Shown here: positions 17,467 through 25,637 of the stretch, one piece after another | Layout of the letters: each line of letters starts with the position of its first letter | Position numbering within the stretch: the first letter of the stretch is position 1 | NCBI RefSeq assembly: GCF_020215705.1 | Contig: NZ_JAIWNB010000015.1 | Span: 1 to 64,000 of the forward strand | Origin: Nonomuraea aurantiaca | GTDB lineage: Bacteria > Actinomycetota > Actinomycetes > Streptosporangiales > Streptosporangiaceae | Length of the DNA stretch: 64,000 nucleotides | Reading direction: 5' to 3' | Made by a program: the position numbers and the translations under genes | Notes under the pieces: model-generated | What the model was told of the DNA's origin: nothing | Databases searched by the model: none | The model's input: only the letters and a program-made list of their open reading frames with translations

Positions 17467-18640
17467 CGCCCACCTGGCCGAGATCCTGGCCACCGTGCGT
17501 CCGCTGGCCCCACTCGAGCTCGACCTGGAGCAGGCCCTCGGCGCGACCCTGGCCGAGGAGGTCTCCTCGCCGGTGCCGCTGCCGCCCTTCGACAACTCGG
17601 CCATGGATGGCTATGCCGTACGTGCCCAGGATGTCGCGGACGTCCCGGTCACCCTCCCGGTGATCGACGACGTTGCCGCCGGGTCGAGCGAGCTGCGGGC
17701 GGTCGGTCCCGGGCATGCCGTCCGCATCATGACGGGGGCGCCCCTGCCCGCAGGCGCCGACGCCGTCGTGCCGGTGGAATGGACGGACGGCGGTACGGTC
17801 TCCGTCACGATCGACCGCGCCGTCACAGTCGGCAACGCCATCCGGCGGGCGGGCGAAGACGTACAAGCCGGTGAGGTCGTCCTCAAACCGGGCACGGTGA
17901 TCGGGCCCGCGCAGCTCGGCATCATCGCCGGGGTGGGCCGCCGCCGCGTCATGGTACGGCCGCGCCCGCGCGTCGTGGTCCTGTCGACCGGTGCCGAACT
18001 GGTCGAACCCGGCATGCCCCTCGGGCCAGGCCAGATCTGGGACTCCAATAGCGTGACCCTGACCGCCGCCGTACGCGAGTCCGGCGCCGACGGCTTCCGC
18101 GCGACCACCGTCGGCGACGATCCCGCCGCCTTCCTCGACCAGCTCGACGCGCAGCTCATCCGCGCCGACGCGATCGTCACCAGCGGCGGCGTCTCGATGG
18201 GCGCCTACGAACCGGTCAAAGAGGCGCTCACCCCGCTCGGCACGGTCAACTTCGAGAAGGTCGCGATGCAGCCCGGCATGCCGCAGGGCTTCGGCGTCGT
18301 GGGCGCGGACCAGGTGCCGATCTTCGCATTGCCTGGCAATCCGGTCTCGTCGTTCGTCTCCTTCCTGATCTTCGTCCGGCCGGCGCTGCTGAAGATGCGC
18401 GGCCTGCCCGTGGAACCGCCGGAGACGGTCTCCGCCCAGGTCACCGGGCCGTTGCGGTCGCCGTCAGGGCGGCGGTCATACCTGCGCGGTGTGCTGTCGT
18501 CTGACGGCACCGTCTCGCCCGTACGCGGGCAGGGCTCGCACCAGCTGGCCGCGCTGGCCTCGGCCAACGCGCTGATCGTCGTACCCGAGGACGTGACCGA
18601 AGTGCCTGCTGGAGCTGTGGTGGAGGTGACCCAGTTTTGA
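17453..18640 (+). CDS. glp: MoeA/gephyrin-like protein, probable Glp divisome partner
   Basis: 395 residues, MoeA family: PPFDNSAMDGYAV (domain I), MTGAPLPAGADAVVPVE, STGAELVEPG, then TSGGVSMGAYEPVKEAL and FALPGNPVSSFVSF (MPT-binding domain III), and a domain IV beta barrel. MoeA inserts molybdate into molybdopterin. In Corynebacterium the paralogue encoded in this galU context (Glp) instead binds the cell-division apparatus with the membrane protein GlpR, whose homologue lies at 20415. The name is therefore based on synteny; canonical MoeA activity remains possible since the catalytic motifs are intact. Confidence 0.8.
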   Translation: MKSVDAHLAEILATVRPLAPLELDLEQALGATLAEEVSSPVPLPPFDNSAMDGYAVRAQDVADVPVTLPVIDDVAAGSSELRAVGPGHAVRIMTGAPLPAGADAVVPVEWTDGGTVSVTIDRAVTVGNAIRRAGEDVQAGEVVLKPGTVIGPAQLGIIAGVGRRRVMVRPRPRVVVLSTGAELVEPGMPLGPGQIWDSNSVTLTAAVRESGADGFRATTVGDDPAAFLDQLDAQLIRADAIVTSGGVSMGAYEPVKEALTPLGTVNFEKVAMQPGMPQGFGVVGADQVPIFALPGNPVSSFVSFLIFVRPALLKMRGLPVEPPETVSAQVTGPLRSPSGRRSYLRGVLSSDGTVSPVRGQGSHQLAALASANALIVVPEDVTEVPAGAVVEVTQF

Positions 18641-19104
18641 CGGAGTTCACCCATCTCGATGAGACGGGCGCCGCGCGCATGGTCGACGTGTCCGGCAAGG
18701 AGGTCGGGGCGCGGTCGGCCACGGCCACCGGGCGGGTGCTGCTGTCCGCCGCGGTGGTGGAGCTGCTGCGGTCGGGTGAGGTGCCCAAGGGCGATGCGCT
18801 CGGCGTGGCGAGGATCGCCGGCATCATGGGCGCCAAGCGGACGCCCGATCTGATCCCGCTCTGCCATCCGATCGCGTTGCACGGGGTCAAGGTGTCGCTC
18901 GACGTCGAGGATTGGGGGGTCGCCATCACCTGCCGGGTGAAGACGGCCGACCGTACCGGTGTCGAGATGGAGGCGCTGACGGCGGTGTCCGTGGCGGCGC
19001 TCGCGTTGATCGACATGGTCAAGGCGGTCGATCCGGCCGCGGTGATCACCGATGTGCGGGTGGAGGAGAAGGTGGGCGGCAAGACCGGGTTGTGGACGCG
19101 GTGA
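18637..19104 (+). CDS. moaC: Cyclic pyranopterin monophosphate synthase
   Basis: Second enzyme of molybdenum cofactor biosynthesis, turning the MoaA product into cPMP. 155 residues from a TTG that overlaps the stop of the upstream gene (TTGA). Conserved features: MVDVSGKEVGARSATATG, the active-site segment LIPLCHPIALHGVKV, and DRTGVEMEALTAVSVAALALIDM with KAVD after it. Translationally coupled on both sides. Confidence 0.93.
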   Translation: MTEFTHLDETGAARMVDVSGKEVGARSATATGRVLLSAAVVELLRSGEVPKGDALGVARIAGIMGAKRTPDLIPLCHPIALHGVKVSLDVEDWGVAITCRVKTADRTGVEMEALTAVSVAALALIDMVKAVDPAAVITDVRVEEKVGGKTGLWTR

Positions 19105-19580
19105 TCCGGGCGCTCGTGGTGACCGTGTCCAACCGCGCATCAGCCGGGATTTACGCCGATAAATCAGGACCGCTCCTGGTTTCGTTGCTTTCGGCGGCCG
19201 GATGTGCCGTGGAGGGGCCCGTCGTGGTGCCCGATGGTGAGCCGGTCGAGGCCGCACTCCGCGACGGCGTTTCGCAGGGGTACGCGGTGATCGTGACGAC
19301 CGGCGGGACCGGTCTGACGCCGACCGATCTGACGCCGGAGATGACCACCCGGGTGATCACCCGCGAGATTCCCGGGATAGCGGAGGCCATCCGGCAGGCG
19401 AACCGCGACAAAGTGCCGACCTCGATCCTGTCCCGTGGTCTGGCGGGCCAGGCGGGCGACACGTTGATCGTCAATCTGCCCGGATCCTCCGGAGGCGTAC
19501 GGGATGGTGTGGCCGTACTCGCTCCCGTCCTTCAGCATGCGGTCGATCAGATTCGTGGCGGTGACCACCCTCGCCCGTAG
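19101..19580 (+). CDS. mogA: Molybdopterin adenylyltransferase-type protein
   Basis: GTG 19101 overlaps the moaC stop by four bases; 159 residues. It belongs to the MogA/MoaB family that adenylates molybdopterin. Motifs: VTVSNRASAGIYADKSGP, VVPDGEPVEAALRDG, TTGGTGLTPTDLTPE, and the C-terminal LIVNLPGSSGGVRDGV. Together with moaC and the upstream MoeA-like gene it forms a compact cofactor operon. Confidence 0.9.
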   Translation: MIRALVVTVSNRASAGIYADKSGPLLVSLLSAAGCAVEGPVVVPDGEPVEAALRDGVSQGYAVIVTTGGTGLTPTDLTPEMTTRVITREIPGIAEAIRQANRDKVPTSILSRGLAGQAGDTLIVNLPGSSGGVRDGVAVLAPVLQHAVDQIRGGDHPRP

Positions 19581-19633
19581 CGTGCGGAGAGTCACCGCTA
19601 CTGATCCGTGGCGACATCGTGCCCGATAGGGGG

Positions 19634-20290
19634 ATGATGAGAGATGTGGATCGACTTCGTGGCTGGCCGGCGGTTCTCAACGAAGGCCCGGTGGGCCTGC
19701 GACCGCTGCGGCTGGCCGACGTACGTGTGTGGCGAGAGACGCGGCTGCGCAACGCCGAGTGGCTGCGTCCCTGGGAGCCCAGCAATCCGGAGACCCCGCT
19801 GTTCCGAACGGGTCTCGGCCCGTACGTCTCCATGGTCGGCACCCTGCGCCGCGAGGCCAGGCAGGGCCTCGCGCTGCCGTGGGTCGTCACGCACGGTGGC
19901 CGGTTCGCGGGACAGCTGACCATCGGCGCCATCGTCTGGGGCTCGGCGCGCTCGGCACAGGTGGGCTACTGGATCGACGGCGCGCTGGCCGGTCAGGGCA
20001 TCACCCCGACCGCGCTCGCGATGGCCGTCGACCACTGCTTCTTCACCACCGGCCTGCACCGGCTGGAGGCGAACATCCGCCCCGAGAACCAAGCCAGCCG
20101 CAGGGTGGTTGAGAAGCTCGGATTCAGGGAAGAAGGCATACGGCGTCGCCAACTTCACATCGATGGAGCCTGGCGCGATCACATTTGTTACGCGTTGACC
20201 GTCGAGGACGTACCCGGGGGCTTGCTCGTACAGTGGCGTCGCGCGCGTGAGTCAGCCGCTCACGGTGGGTCTCCAGTAGAAGAGGTTTGA
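19634..20290 (+). CDS. rimJ: RimJ/RimL-type GNAT N-acetyltransferase
   Basis: About 218 residues; the exact start is uncertain (ATGs at 19634 and 19637, GTG at 19646) because the G-rich ribosome site abuts them. GNAT motifs: GPVGLRPLRLADVRVWRETR at the N-terminus, the acetyl-CoA loop around YWIDGALAGQGITPTALAM, and HRLEANIRPENQASRRVVEKLGFREEG. Relatives acetylate ribosomal protein N-termini. The gene sits in the conserved galU-to-sepX block. Confidence 0.85.
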   Translation: MMRDVDRLRGWPAVLNEGPVGLRPLRLADVRVWRETRLRNAEWLRPWEPSNPETPLFRTGLGPYVSMVGTLRREARQGLALPWVVTHGGRFAGQLTIGAIVWGSARSAQVGYWIDGALAGQGITPTALAMAVDHCFFTTGLHRLEANIRPENQASRRVVEKLGFREEGIRRRQLHIDGAWRDHICYALTVEDVPGGLLVQWRRARESAAHGGSPVEEV

Positions 20291-20368
20291 CGATCTCGCG
20301 ACACACCGCACCGAATGCTCGTCAATTAGTGACACGCGGTCTTACGGTGCGTGACGTGAGCACATCGA

Positions 20369-20395
20369 AGACGCCGTCGGCACCTAGGCGTCTTT
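20369..20395 (+). terminator. Terminator or attenuator before sepX/glpR
   Basis: AAGACGCC and GGCGTCTT form an 8-bp stem with an 11-base loop followed by TGTGG. It ends 19 bases before the next start codon, so it may attenuate rather than fully stop transcription. Confidence 0.6.
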
Positions 20396-20414
20396 GTGGT
20401 GCCAGGAGGTGGCT

Positions 20415-21005
20415 GTGAGCATCCTCCTCTACCTGGCCATCGTCGTTATGTGGCTGTGTGTCCTGGTTCCGATGTGGTTGCGCAGGGACAAGACCAACCT
20501 CGCCGAGCTGGTGGAGCTCGAGGAGTACTACACCGGCGAACACCAGCTCCCGGACCTGTCGCAGCAGCCCGACGACTTGGTGGAGCAGCCCGAGGACTAC
20601 ACGGGCGAGTTCGAACGCGTCGACCCACGGCAGTTCCGGGCCCGGCGCCGCGCGATCATCGTGGCCCGGCGCCGGCGACTGCTCTTCTTCACCGCCCTGC
20701 TCGTGATCGCCTCTGTCGTCACCGCCGCGGTCAAGGTGATCCCCTGGTGGAGCGTCGCGCCCGCCGGGCTCATCATGCTGGCGTACATGACCTTCCTCCG
20801 GATCGCGGTACAGGTGGACCGCGAACGGCGCGATCGCGCGATCCAGGCCCGTACGGCCCGCGCCCGACGCCTGCGCGAGCAGCGGCGGGCGGCGGAGCTG
20901 GCGGCCGAACAGGCCCAGGCCGAGATCATCGACCTGGCGGCTCGGCAGGGGGACGTACTGTTCGATCAGTACGCGGAGCCGCCTCGGCGGGCGGTGGGGG
21001 ACTGA
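20415..21005 (+). CDS. sepX: Divisome membrane protein SepX/GlpR
   Basis: GTG 20415 with AGGAGGT upstream gives 196 residues. One N-terminal membrane helix (about residues 3-22, ILLYLAIVVMWLCVLVPMWL) is followed by an acidic linker with two related motifs, EEYYTGEHQ and PEDYTGEFE. Two more helices lie at about 93-131, and a long Arg/Glu/Ala-rich cytoplasmic coiled tail follows. This layout and the location after galU-glp-moaC-mogA-rimJ match Streptomyces SepX and Corynebacterium GlpR, which stabilise the divisome and bind Glp. The YTGEF motif is a plausible Glp-docking site (inference). Confidence 0.75.
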   Translation: MSILLYLAIVVMWLCVLVPMWLRRDKTNLAELVELEEYYTGEHQLPDLSQQPDDLVEQPEDYTGEFERVDPRQFRARRRAIIVARRRRLLFFTALLVIASVVTAAVKVIPWWSVAPAGLIMLAYMTFLRIAVQVDRERRDRAIQARTARARRLREQRRAAELAAEQAQAEIIDLAARQGDVLFDQYAEPPRRAVGD

Positions 21006-21054
21006 ATGTGTGGCGCGAGGAGTGCTGGGAGTTTGCTAATCTGGTCGAGTCCAT

Positions 21055-21131
21055 GGGGATGTAGCGCAGTCCGGTAGCGCACTTCGTTCGCATCGAAGGG
21101 GTCAGGGGTTCGAATCCCCTCATCTCCACCA
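21055..21131 (+). tRNA. tRNA-Ala(CGC), integration site of the island
   Basis: Acceptor GGGGATG pairs with CATCTCC. The anticodon stem-loop CTTCG-TTCGCAT-CGAAG gives anticodon CGC. The T-arm is GGGGTTCGAATCCCC, and CCA is encoded at 21129-21131. The 3' half is repeated exactly at 33534-33580, so the functional tRNA is retained at the left end of the island. Confidence 0.95.
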
Positions 21132-21133
21132 GG
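21087..21133 (+). repeat. attL core of the tRNA-Ala island
   Basis: A 47-bp segment from the anticodon loop to two bases past the CCA, identical to 33534-33580. This is typical of tyrosine-integrase attachment in a tRNA 3' end. Confidence 0.93.
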
Positions 21134-21148
21134 ATATTTGCAGGTGAC

Positions 21149-21181
21149 AAGGGGTTTCGGAGTTGATCCGGAGCCCCTTTT
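21149..21181 (+). terminator. Terminator after tRNA-Ala
   Basis: An 11-bp stem (two G-T pairs) formed by GGGGTTTCGGA and TCCGGAGCCCC with loop GTTGA, flanked by AA and TTTT. Located 18 bases beyond the CCA. Confidence 0.85.
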
Positions 21182-21225
21182 CCCTTGTCTGGGAGCCAAT
21201 CGGGGAGCCATCTCACTCGGACTCT

Positions 21226-22400
21226 CTACCCGTGTCGGCTGTCGCCGAAGATGGTGTTCATCGTTTGGGCACCTTTGGTGATCACCGGTCTGAGCTGGTG
21301 CCGGTACACGGCTTCGGTGACGCTGGTGCCCGCGTGCCCGACGAGATCGGCGATGGCCTCGATGGGTACGCCTTGGTCACTCATGATGGAGACGAACGAG
21401 TGACGTAGTTCCCGGGGGCTCCAGGCGGTTCCGAGCCCCGCTCGTTTAGTGATCTTGCGGAAGGCCCGCCGTACGTTCGAGGCGTCCAGCGGAGTTCCGA
21501 CGCTCGTGCAGAACACCAGGTTGTGATCCTGCCACGCCTCGCCGACCTTGAGCTTAAGGATGGCTTGGCGGGTGTGATGTTGCCGGAGTGCCCGCGCCGC
21601 CAGCTTGGGCAGTTCCAGCGTGCGACGCGACTTGCGTGTCTTGGTGTCCCCTCCTTCTCGGTCGGCACGCCATACGTAGATGGCGAACTTCTTGTGCTGA
21701 AATCCCACCTCCGTCACCGGATGCCAGGTCTTGAGGCTGGGGATCCAGGCGACGACATGATCCCAGCGCAGCGCGCGGGCTTCCTCGGTACGGACGCCTG
21801 TGGTGAGGCTGAGCACTACGTAGGCGTGGAGTTCGGAGAACTCGGCGGCTTTGAGTACGGCCTCTGCCTCCTGCCGAGTGAGCGCCCTGCTGGGGCGTCC
21901 ATCCGTACCCGTTGGTGTGGTGACCAGCTCGGCAACGTTCCTGAGCACCATGTCGCGTGCCTGAGCTTGCCGGATAGCTCGCTTCAGCACGCCGTGATCT
22001 CCCGAAGAGTGGTGGTGGCCAACGTGTTGGCGAGCCGGTCAATCCACTCGTCCACGTGATCGGCACGTAGCTGCTTGAGCTTGATCTTTCCTAGTTTCGG
22101 GATGATGTGCGTCTCGGCGAGGATGCGTAGCTTGGTGACGGTGTTCTCGGACCGGCCTTTGAGACCCTTGCTGAGCCAGTCGTTGACGGCATCGCGCACG
22201 GTGTAGGTCTCCGATGCGCTGACGCCTGCCTCAAGGTCCTTGACGGCCTTGATCAGCTTGTCCTTGACCAGGGTCTTGGCCTTGCGCTTGAGGCGCTGAC
22301 GCTTGCCGTCCGGGCCGAACCCAAGGGAGATGGCTCCGGTGTAGCCGTCCCCCTCGGGGTAGATGGTCGCTTCGTACTTGCCGATCAGGATCTTGGACAA
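21226..22400 (-). pseudogene. Tyrosine integrase of the island, split by a one-base deletion
   Basis: The N-terminal part (22400 to about 21990, TTG start) has an AP2-like arm-binding segment (GKYEATIYPEGDGYTG) and a SAM-like core-binding domain ending TLATTTLREI. The catalytic part (21990-21226) continues in another frame and carries the R-HxxR-H-Y residues: TGVRTEEARALRW, PRELRHSFVS, VGHAGTS and VYRHQLRP. Around 21985-21992 the DNA reads GAGATCACGGC where relatives would need GAGATCCACGGC, so one C is missing. Either the enzyme is dead or the base is an assembly error. Coupled closely to the ribbon-helix-helix gene. Confidence 0.85.
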
Positions 22401-22404
22401 GGGA

Positions 22405-22557
22405 TCATCTCTTCTCGTGACGGTTGAGGTACTCCTCGATCGCCTTCCTGATCACCCACGGCACATCTCGCTCCTGCGACTCGGCGTACCTGCGGAGACG
22501 ATCTTTCAGTTCCGTTTCCACCCGTACGGGAGGCAGGGTTGTTCGGTCGCTCGTCAT
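22405..22557 (-). CDS. Ribbon-helix-helix (CopG-type) small DNA-binding protein
   Basis: A 50-residue gene, ATG 22557, with AAGGAAG seven bases upstream. The fold is evident: a beta strand PPVRVETELKDRLRRYAES followed by helix VPWVIRKAIEEYL. It ends five bases before the integrase start, implying co-transcription. Such proteins regulate integration, excision or plasmid-type functions; here it probably controls the integrase operon (inference). Confidence 0.8.
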   Translation of the reverse strand: MTSDRTTLPPVRVETELKDRLRRYAESQERDVPWVIRKAIEEYLNRHEKR

Positions 22558-22646
22558 TGACGGCTTCCTTTCGTGTCATGCAGTTATCAAGAGGCGCTTG
22601 CCGGTTGTGCGGCGGTGCCGCACAACCGGCCCTGTAGCACGCTGTT

Positions 22647-22832
22647 CTACGCCTCGTCTATCGCTTCCAGCGAGGAAATGAAGTCGGCGAGGCGCCGGTC
22701 GGTGATCCGGCGAAGCTTGCCGATCTTGACGCTCTTGACGCTCTTGAGCTGGCCGGTACGGAGAACGAAGTAGACCTTGTCACGTCCGATGCTCAGCATC
22801 TCCGCGACTTGTTCGACGGTGTATGCCTGCAT
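22647..22832 (-). CDS. Excisionase-like helix-turn-helix protein
   Basis: 61 residues from ATG 22832 with GAGAGGGGGG upstream. The sequence AYTVEQVAEMLSIGRDKVY starts a MerR/excisionase-type (HTH_17) winged helix, followed by the wing KSVKIGKLRRITDRRLADFI with a duplicated KSVKSV. Located where actinomycete integrative elements carry xis. It probably bends att DNA to favour excision, although the integrase is broken. Confidence 0.8.
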   Translation of the reverse strand: MQAYTVEQVAEMLSIGRDKVYFVLRTGQLKSVKSVKIGKLRRITDRRLADFISSLEAIDEA

Positions 22833-22919
22833 GTGCATCCCCCCTCTCGTTCGTCGGGGTGTGCGGCTCCCTTCCTTTGCGGGCTCCCCGCGCACTGTCG
22901 CTGGTTACGCATTGTGATC

Positions 22920-22971
22920 GTCCGTCCGCGTCTGTCGCTCCATATACACGCGCAGACGCGCGCGGACGGAC
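22920..22971. repeat. Large imperfect inverted repeat between xis-like gene and translocase remnant
   Basis: GTCCGTCCGCG-TCTG (22920-22934) faces CAGACGCGCGCGGACGGAC (22953-22971), followed by further GCGGACG direct repeats to about 22990. It could be an attenuator, a regulator site or a transfer-related site such as the clt locus recognised by Tra translocases. The last is attractive because the translocase remnant is adjacent, but it is not proven. Confidence 0.45.
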
Positions 22972-22992
22972 GCGGACAACGAACGCGGACGA

Positions 22993-23493
22993 TTACGGAT
23001 CGTGTATCTCTGGGAGGACGCGCCAGCGTCCCCGCCTGACCTGTTCGACCTGGCGCGCACGGCCCAGCTCCTGGAGGCGTTGGTAGACCCAGGTGCGGCG
23101 CATACCGGTTGCGCGAATAAGATCGCCGATGCTTACCCCGTCGCTGGGGGCCTGCCGCAGCGTGGCTGTCAGGGTTTCCTCGGCCTCCCGCACGGCGCTG
23201 TCACGCGCATGCCGGGGCGACGGTTGGACGGTGGACTGTGACGGCATGACGGGCAGTTCAGCCGCGCGTAGCAGGGCTTGAGCCGATACCTCGTCGAGGG
23301 GCGGGCGGTGTTCGGCATGCCGCTCTGCGGTGGCCTGTACGCCCTCGTCGTTGAGGAGATAGGTGCGGGCGCGGCGGGGGATGTCGTGTTCTGGGGAGCT
23401 GATCAGAAACTTGCCAGGGGCGTCCAGCTTGTGCGGGTGCCAGCCGGCCTTGACCATGCCCTGTCCCAGGATGAGGTTACCGTCGCGGGGTTC
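22993..23493 (-). pseudogene. FtsK/SpoIIIE (Tra)-type translocase, C-terminal remnant
   Basis: About 165 residues remain. The sequence from EPRDGNLILGQGM through AGWHPHKLDAPGKFLISSPEH and PRRARTYLLND matches the end of the motor domain of conjugal-transfer translocases. A C-terminal winged helix follows (GVSIGDLIRATGMRRTWVYQRLQELG), equivalent to the DNA-recognition gamma domain. Walker motifs and everything upstream are missing: at about 23493 the sequence changes abruptly into the oppositely oriented TPR gene. Conjugative double-strand transfer by this element is lost. Confidence 0.8.
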
Positions 23494-24169
23494 TTGGAAA
23501 AGGCGTCCAAGATAGACAAGGCAGCTTGGTGCTATTTTCGAGCAGCCGAACATGGTGACAGCAGTGCTATCGCACAAGCTGTCGTTTTGATGCGCAAGAA
23601 CAACAATCTTCACGGGGCAATCGACCATCTTCGTCGCCTTGTGAATCACGGTGACCCTGTCGCCCTTAGGCACCTAGGCAATCTGTTGGCAGAAGTTGGG
23701 GATTCCGAGGCGGCGATCCACGTATACAAGCAATTGGCTTCCACTGGAAGCGCAACCGGATGGCTTTTGTGTGCGCAGTTGCATGAAGGCATGATGCAAT
23801 ACGATCAAGCGGTCCAGGGCTACGAAAGTGCTGCCCGCGCGGGAGAAGCATCTGCATGGCGACTAGGCGGGCAAATCCTAGAGAGACTGACCCGTTATGA
23901 AGATGCACTTGGCATGTACGAACGAGCGGCTCAGGCGGGGGATCCTCAAGCGGGCCGGAGAGTTATCGAGCTCAGCGAGGAGTTGAAAGGCGCTGAACAT
24001 ACAATTTCTCTGTACCAGCAGGCTGCCCAGAACGGCGATACGCAAGCACTGTACCGAGCGACTCACCTCTTGAGCTCAATGGCAAGAGAAGAGGAGGCAA
24101 TTGCATGGCTGAGGGATCTGATCAAGCGAGGACACAAAGAGGCCCTCTACTGCCTGGCTCACCTATTAG

Positions 24170-25627
24170 TACTCCAGCCGCACTTCCAGTTGCGGTAGGA
24201 CATCCCGGGACCACCCCGGACCGCCTGGGTCTTGCCCGGTTAAGGAAGAGACGGCCACCGCTGTGATCATTCAGGTGTGATGGATTTGAAGATCATGCGA
24301 TGGCCGCGTTGGCCAGCGTAGAACACCTCAGCGCTGCTCGTCTGCAGGCCGGCCTTGATACCGCATTTGGGCGGGTGGCCGGCCGGTTCAAGCGCCCGGA
24401 AGTGCGGCGGCGTGCTCGCTCGTGCATCGAGGGGATGCTGTCCGGGTTGGAGCGTAAGAACGGCTGGTCGCTGGCCGAGTACGCCGGGGAGGGCAGGCCT
24501 GATGGGATGCAGCGGCTGTTCAACGCCGCCAAGTGGGACGTCGAGGGCGTGCGCGACGATGTGCGCGCCTATGTCGGGGAGCATCTCGGCGAGGTTGAGG
24601 GTGTGCTGGTGGGCGATGACACCGGGTTCGAGAAGCAGGGCGCCTGCTCGGCCGGGGTGCAGCGGCAATACACGGGCACCGCTGGGAAGATCACCAACTG
24701 TCAGATCGGGATGTTCCTCGGCTACGCCTCTAGCCGCGGCCGGGCGATGGTGGATCGAGAGCTGTATCTCCCGCGTGAATCGTGGATCAACCAGCCTGAC
24801 CGGTGCATGGCCGCGCAGATAACCGAGCACGTCGGCTTCGCCACCAAACCGCAGTTACTGCAGACGATGATCGACCGGGCGATCACCGCTGGGCTGCCGT
24901 TCGGCTGGGTGACCGCCGATGAAGCTTACGGCGACAACGGGCCATTACGTCGCTTCCTGGAAAGCCACCGGATCGACTACGTACTGGCCGTCTCCTGCTC
25001 CCACCAGATCACTACCCGCACCGGCAAGCACCGCGCCGACCTCATGGCCGCCAAGATCCCCAAGAGCGGATGGCAGCGCCTGTCGTGCGGTGACGGCGCC
25101 AAGGGAGAGCGACGCTATGACTGGGCACTGATCGCCACCGACACCCCGACGCATCGCCTGCTCATCCGCCGCTCGATCAGCAAGCCGTCCGAGCTGGCGT
25201 TCTACCTGTGCCACACCCCCGCCCCCGTCCCGCTGGCCCGTCTGGTCCACGTGGCCGGCACCCGCTGGACGATCGAGGAATGCTTCCAAAGCGGCAAGAA
25301 CGAGGCCGCCTTCGACCACTACCAAGTGCGCCTCTACCCCGCCTGGTACCGCTACATGACGCTGGCCATGCTCGCCCTGGCTTTCCTGGCCGTCACCCGC
25401 GCCTCCCTCGGCCCAGAGCCCGACCCGCCGACCGCCACGCACACCGACCAACTCATCGCGCTCTCCGTGAACGAGATCCGCCGTCTCTTCGCCCTGCTGA
25501 CCCGGCCACCCATCAACGAGCCTCACATCCTGGCCTGGTCACGCTGGCGACGACGCCACCAAACCCGCGCCCGACAAAGCCACTACCAGCGACAACAAAT
25601 CAAAGATCGATAAGTGCGGCTGGAGTA
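24170..25627 (+). mobile_element. Complete IS701-family insertion sequence
   Basis: 1458 bp with perfect 16-bp terminal inverted repeats (TACTCCAGCCGCACTT). It has TTAG outside on the left and CTAG on the right, both fitting YTAR but not identical. The mismatch is explained if this copy now serves as the left arm of a larger composite. Confidence 0.88.
24300..25613 (+). CDS. IS701-family transposase
   Basis: 437 residues, intact. The N-terminus has the family feature RRRARSCIEGMLSGLERKNG. The DDE triad is seen in VLVGDDTGFEKQG, VTADEAYGDN and RWTIEECFQSGKNEA. The C-terminus is the usual 'WYRYMTLAMLALAFLAV' hydrophobic helix region. The ATG at 24300 has no obvious ribosome site. Confidence 0.92.
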   Translation: MAALASVEHLSAARLQAGLDTAFGRVAGRFKRPEVRRRARSCIEGMLSGLERKNGWSLAEYAGEGRPDGMQRLFNAAKWDVEGVRDDVRAYVGEHLGEVEGVLVGDDTGFEKQGACSAGVQRQYTGTAGKITNCQIGMFLGYASSRGRAMVDRELYLPRESWINQPDRCMAAQITEHVGFATKPQLLQTMIDRAITAGLPFGWVTADEAYGDNGPLRRFLESHRIDYVLAVSCSHQITTRTGKHRADLMAAKIPKSGWQRLSCGDGAKGERRYDWALIATDTPTHRLLIRRSISKPSELAFYLCHTPAPVPLARLVHVAGTRWTIEECFQSGKNEAAFDHYQVRLYPAWYRYMTLAMLALAFLAVTRASLGPEPDPPTATHTDQLIALSVNEIRRLFALLTRPPINEPHILAWSRWRRRHQTRARQSHYQRQQIKDR

Positions 25628-25637
25628 CTAGGTCGGC

